A DNA stretch of 64,000 bases from Xestospongia bergquistia (lineage: Eukaryota > Porifera > Demospongiae > Haplosclerida > Petrosiidae), in assembly GCA_963965975.1 (NCBI GenBank), contig OZ014411.1, forward strand, positions 14,648,501-14,712,500, read 5' to 3'. The translations under genes and the position numbers were made by a program. Position 1 is the stretch's first letter. Every line of letters begins with the position of its first letter. Below the pieces are notes generated by a model. It had not been told where the DNA came from. It ran no database searches and saw nothing but the letters and a program-made list of their open reading frames with translations. This document shows, in pieces, positions 62,801-64,000 of the stretch.

Positions 62801-64000
62801 CAATGGGCCCACCCCAGACTGTCATATGCTTGCAGAGAGGAGACAGAGCAAGGTGTATCCTCAGTGTGACAAAACATAGAGTGAGACCAGCTCTACAGAG
62901 ATCAGTCTTTTTCTGGTAAAGTTGGCAACACTCTCCAGTCAACATAAAACTAAACATATAAGGCATGCTGCCTAAAGTATTACGTTAATTACCAAAGACA
63001 ACTGGGTCCAGTGAAAGACTTTCAAAATGGCTTTGGATGACAGACAAGCTGAAAATGTTCTCTACTGGGTGTCCATGAATACTTTTGAGAACTCAAAATC
63101 AACCAACACTTGTCCAAAAATGGCAAGTACTTACTTAAACATGCCCCAAGTTGAGCCTTATCCACAGATAATTTTTAAAAAATTCTTGATGATAACATAA
63201 ATGTAGGTATTGCTTATGTCATTCCTCTATAAAGAATACCAACAATATAGTAGGCATAACAATAGCATAATCCCTACATGCACAAGTGACTTTTAGTAGA
63301 CCATTGTATTATAAGTAGCTAATTAAAATTACACCTAAGTTTTAATTTTTTTTAAATGATAGCTTAAAGTGGTATTTGAAAAGATGACGCGTTTGTATTA
63401 CTACTATCATATTGCATTTTGGCAAAGAACTGATATCAGCCATTGTTACATGTATTTTATTTTTCATTTTTATTCACACATATGCCATACAAACCAAACT
63501 TTCTCTATTTAATAAACCACAAACCTTGACATGACTGCCCATTTCCTGTATATCCAGTGTTACATGTACATATGAAACTGCCAGCAGTATTTGAACAGAC
63601 AGCATTAGTATCACAGTTATGAGTATTAGTAGAACATTCATCAATGTCTAAAGAATTAAAAAAACAAATCCTAATTAATCTGTTTTATTATTATAAATGG
63701 TGAAATATAATATTATTTTGACATAAACCACAAACCTGCACAAGACTGTCCACCTCCTGTATATCCAATGTTACATGTACACATGAAACTGCCAGCAGTA
63801 TTGGTACAGGTAGCATTAGAATCACAATTATGAGTATTAGTAGAACATTCATCGATGTCTATAATATTAATAAAACAGGTAGTGTTCTTTGTACACAATG
63901 ATCAATAAATATCTTACTGTCTAAGGTTTGTCTATTTTAATGAACATCTAACCTGCACATGACTTTCCATTTCCTGTATATCCAGTGTTACATGTACATA
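45712..64000 (-). CDS. Large EGF/sushi mosaic gene with a duplicated five-part module (runs off right edge)
   Basis: Minus-strand exons in order: 64000-63953 (partial), 63858-63736, 63647-63525, 59017-58892, 58775-58404, 57453-55973, 55831-55717, 55143-54199, 54129-54010, 51978-51856, 51749-51627, 50122-49754, 48922-47442, 47375-47261, 46682-45712 (stop). Phases agree throughout; about 2,211 codons are visible. Domains: three cbEGF ([13 protein letters not shown]...), an EGF, two sushi, an EGF joined to about 430 residues of unknown fold, a 38-residue link, an unknown domain of about 310 residues, an EGF, two cbEGF, then the sushi-to-unknown series again. Many N-x-S/T sites and paired cysteines indicate a secreted or surface protein. 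No membrane helix was seen before the stop. Two separate genes are possible, but the exon at 54129-54010 ends in a clean GTAAGT, and no new start or signal peptide was found before 51978. The start lies beyond the window. Confidence 0.75.
47442..48922 (-). other. EGF plus unknown-fold exon, module copy A (1481 bp)
   Basis: The EGF part reads [12 protein letters not shown], then [12 protein letters not shown], then GKTCDR. It runs without a break into about 430 residues beginning [20 protein letters not shown]. Landmarks are [28 protein letters not shown] and [20 protein letters not shown] recognise no known domain in the long part. The partner exon at 55973-57453 is exactly as long. Confidence 0.75.
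51060..51190 (+). other. Weak concanavalin-like peptide trace in an intron
   Basis: The plus strand reads [20 protein letters not shown], then [15 protein letters not shown] before a stop. The G-x-A-x-I-F-I-N-G strand and terminal I-G-Y recall LamG/pentraxin folds. No splice sites support it and it lies antisense to the mosaic gene. Likely a relic or chance. Confidence 0.15.
53625..53850. repeat. Compound microsatellite (TG, TA, TGTA, GATA, CA)
   Basis: Runs of TG, TA, TGTA/TGTT, TA, GATA/GACA, GATGTA and CA follow each other. This lies in the long intron between exons 54010 and 51978 of the mosaic gene. Open frames across it are artefacts of the repeat. Confidence 0.95.
55973..57453 (-). 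other. EGF plus unknown-fold exon, module copy B (1481 bp)
   Basis: Same structure as copy A: EGF ([18 protein letters not shown]), then the unknown region with the same Cys landmarks. The two copies differ at many single residues, but I see no length change and no stop in either, the pattern expected of two functional coding copies. Confidence 0.75.
59018..63524 (-). other. 4.5-kb intron of the mosaic gene with scattered open segments
   Basis: No EGF or sushi exon was found between 59017 and 63525. One same-strand open segment at about 59757-59427 is described separately. The stretch 61400-63100 has short broken frames on both strands without recognisable domains; it may be old transposon DNA. 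Confidence 0.4.
59427..59757 (-). pseudogene. Possible GAIN-like fragment within the intron
   Basis: Follows an acceptor-like 'aaaatacag' and reads [20 protein letters not shown], then [20 protein letters not shown], then [20 protein letters not shown], ending in a stop. The alternating beta pattern with SLSLPASL and SFNILYL recalls the GAIN domain of adhesion GPCRs, which often follows EGF repeats. No 7TM helices or GPS cleavage motif (HL-S/T) were found nearby. It may be an exon relic, or an unused exon of the mosaic gene. Low certainty. Confidence 0.25.

Noticed and set aside
61397..62966. Cluster of short open frames on both strands
   Set aside because: No consistent phase, family or splice pattern; treated as decayed intronic DNA.

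Overview
The window looks like AT-rich animal nuclear DNA from an early-branching metazoan. A demosponge of the Amphimedon type is my best guess. That guess is inferred from the gene families (death-domain proteins, ZU5 proteins, EGF/sushi mosaics, beta-helix repeat proteins) and from the many short GT-AG introns. It was not tested by any search. Genes are split into small exons, so each model here was built by hand from splice motifs, intron phase and protein resemblance. No rRNA, tRNA or CRISPR was seen.

Region 1 (1-16 kb) is a graveyard. It holds exon-sized relics that still read as an EFTUD2-like spliceosomal GTPase, a coiled-coil protein, a UPF0696/DUF1917-like protein, an EGF plus IgGFc-binding-type protein, and an unrecognised multi-exon gene. 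Part of that last gene is duplicated at the left edge of the window. Between them lie a dispersed repeat with E2F-like and ACGCGT motifs, a GC-rich hairpin, a 33-bp minisatellite and a single-exon coiled-coil gene on the minus strand (11768-12475).

Region 2 (16-34 kb) is a death-domain neighbourhood. At 16177-19011 a five-exon gene encodes four death domains in tandem and nothing else. At 28453-34163 a gene of at least 13 exons encodes ankyrin repeats, two tandem ZU5 plus UPA-like units, one death domain and a C-terminal membrane anchor. Between them are a broken NTHL1-like (endonuclease III) gene and a decayed copy of the last exon of the second gene. The locus therefore expands by tandem duplication. 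By family, a signalling or innate-immunity role is likely, but this is inference.

Region 3 (34-45 kb) is rich in mobile elements: a TIR element of about 680 bp, a broken Ty3/gypsy integrase, two foldback elements and a LINE reverse-transcriptase relic. It also holds a small predicted single-pass membrane protein (40310-41810), an unrecognised exon group near 37 kb and a degenerate beta-helix repeat gene (43233-44960).

Region 4 (45.7-64 kb, minus strand) is best read as one large secreted or surface mosaic gene that runs off the right edge. It has calcium-binding EGF exons followed by two copies of a module: EGF exons, a double sushi exon, a 1481-bp EGF-plus-unknown exon, a 115-bp exon and an exon of about 950 bp. 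The 1481-bp and 115-bp exons have exactly the same length in both copies, so the duplicated module appears to be under coding constraint.
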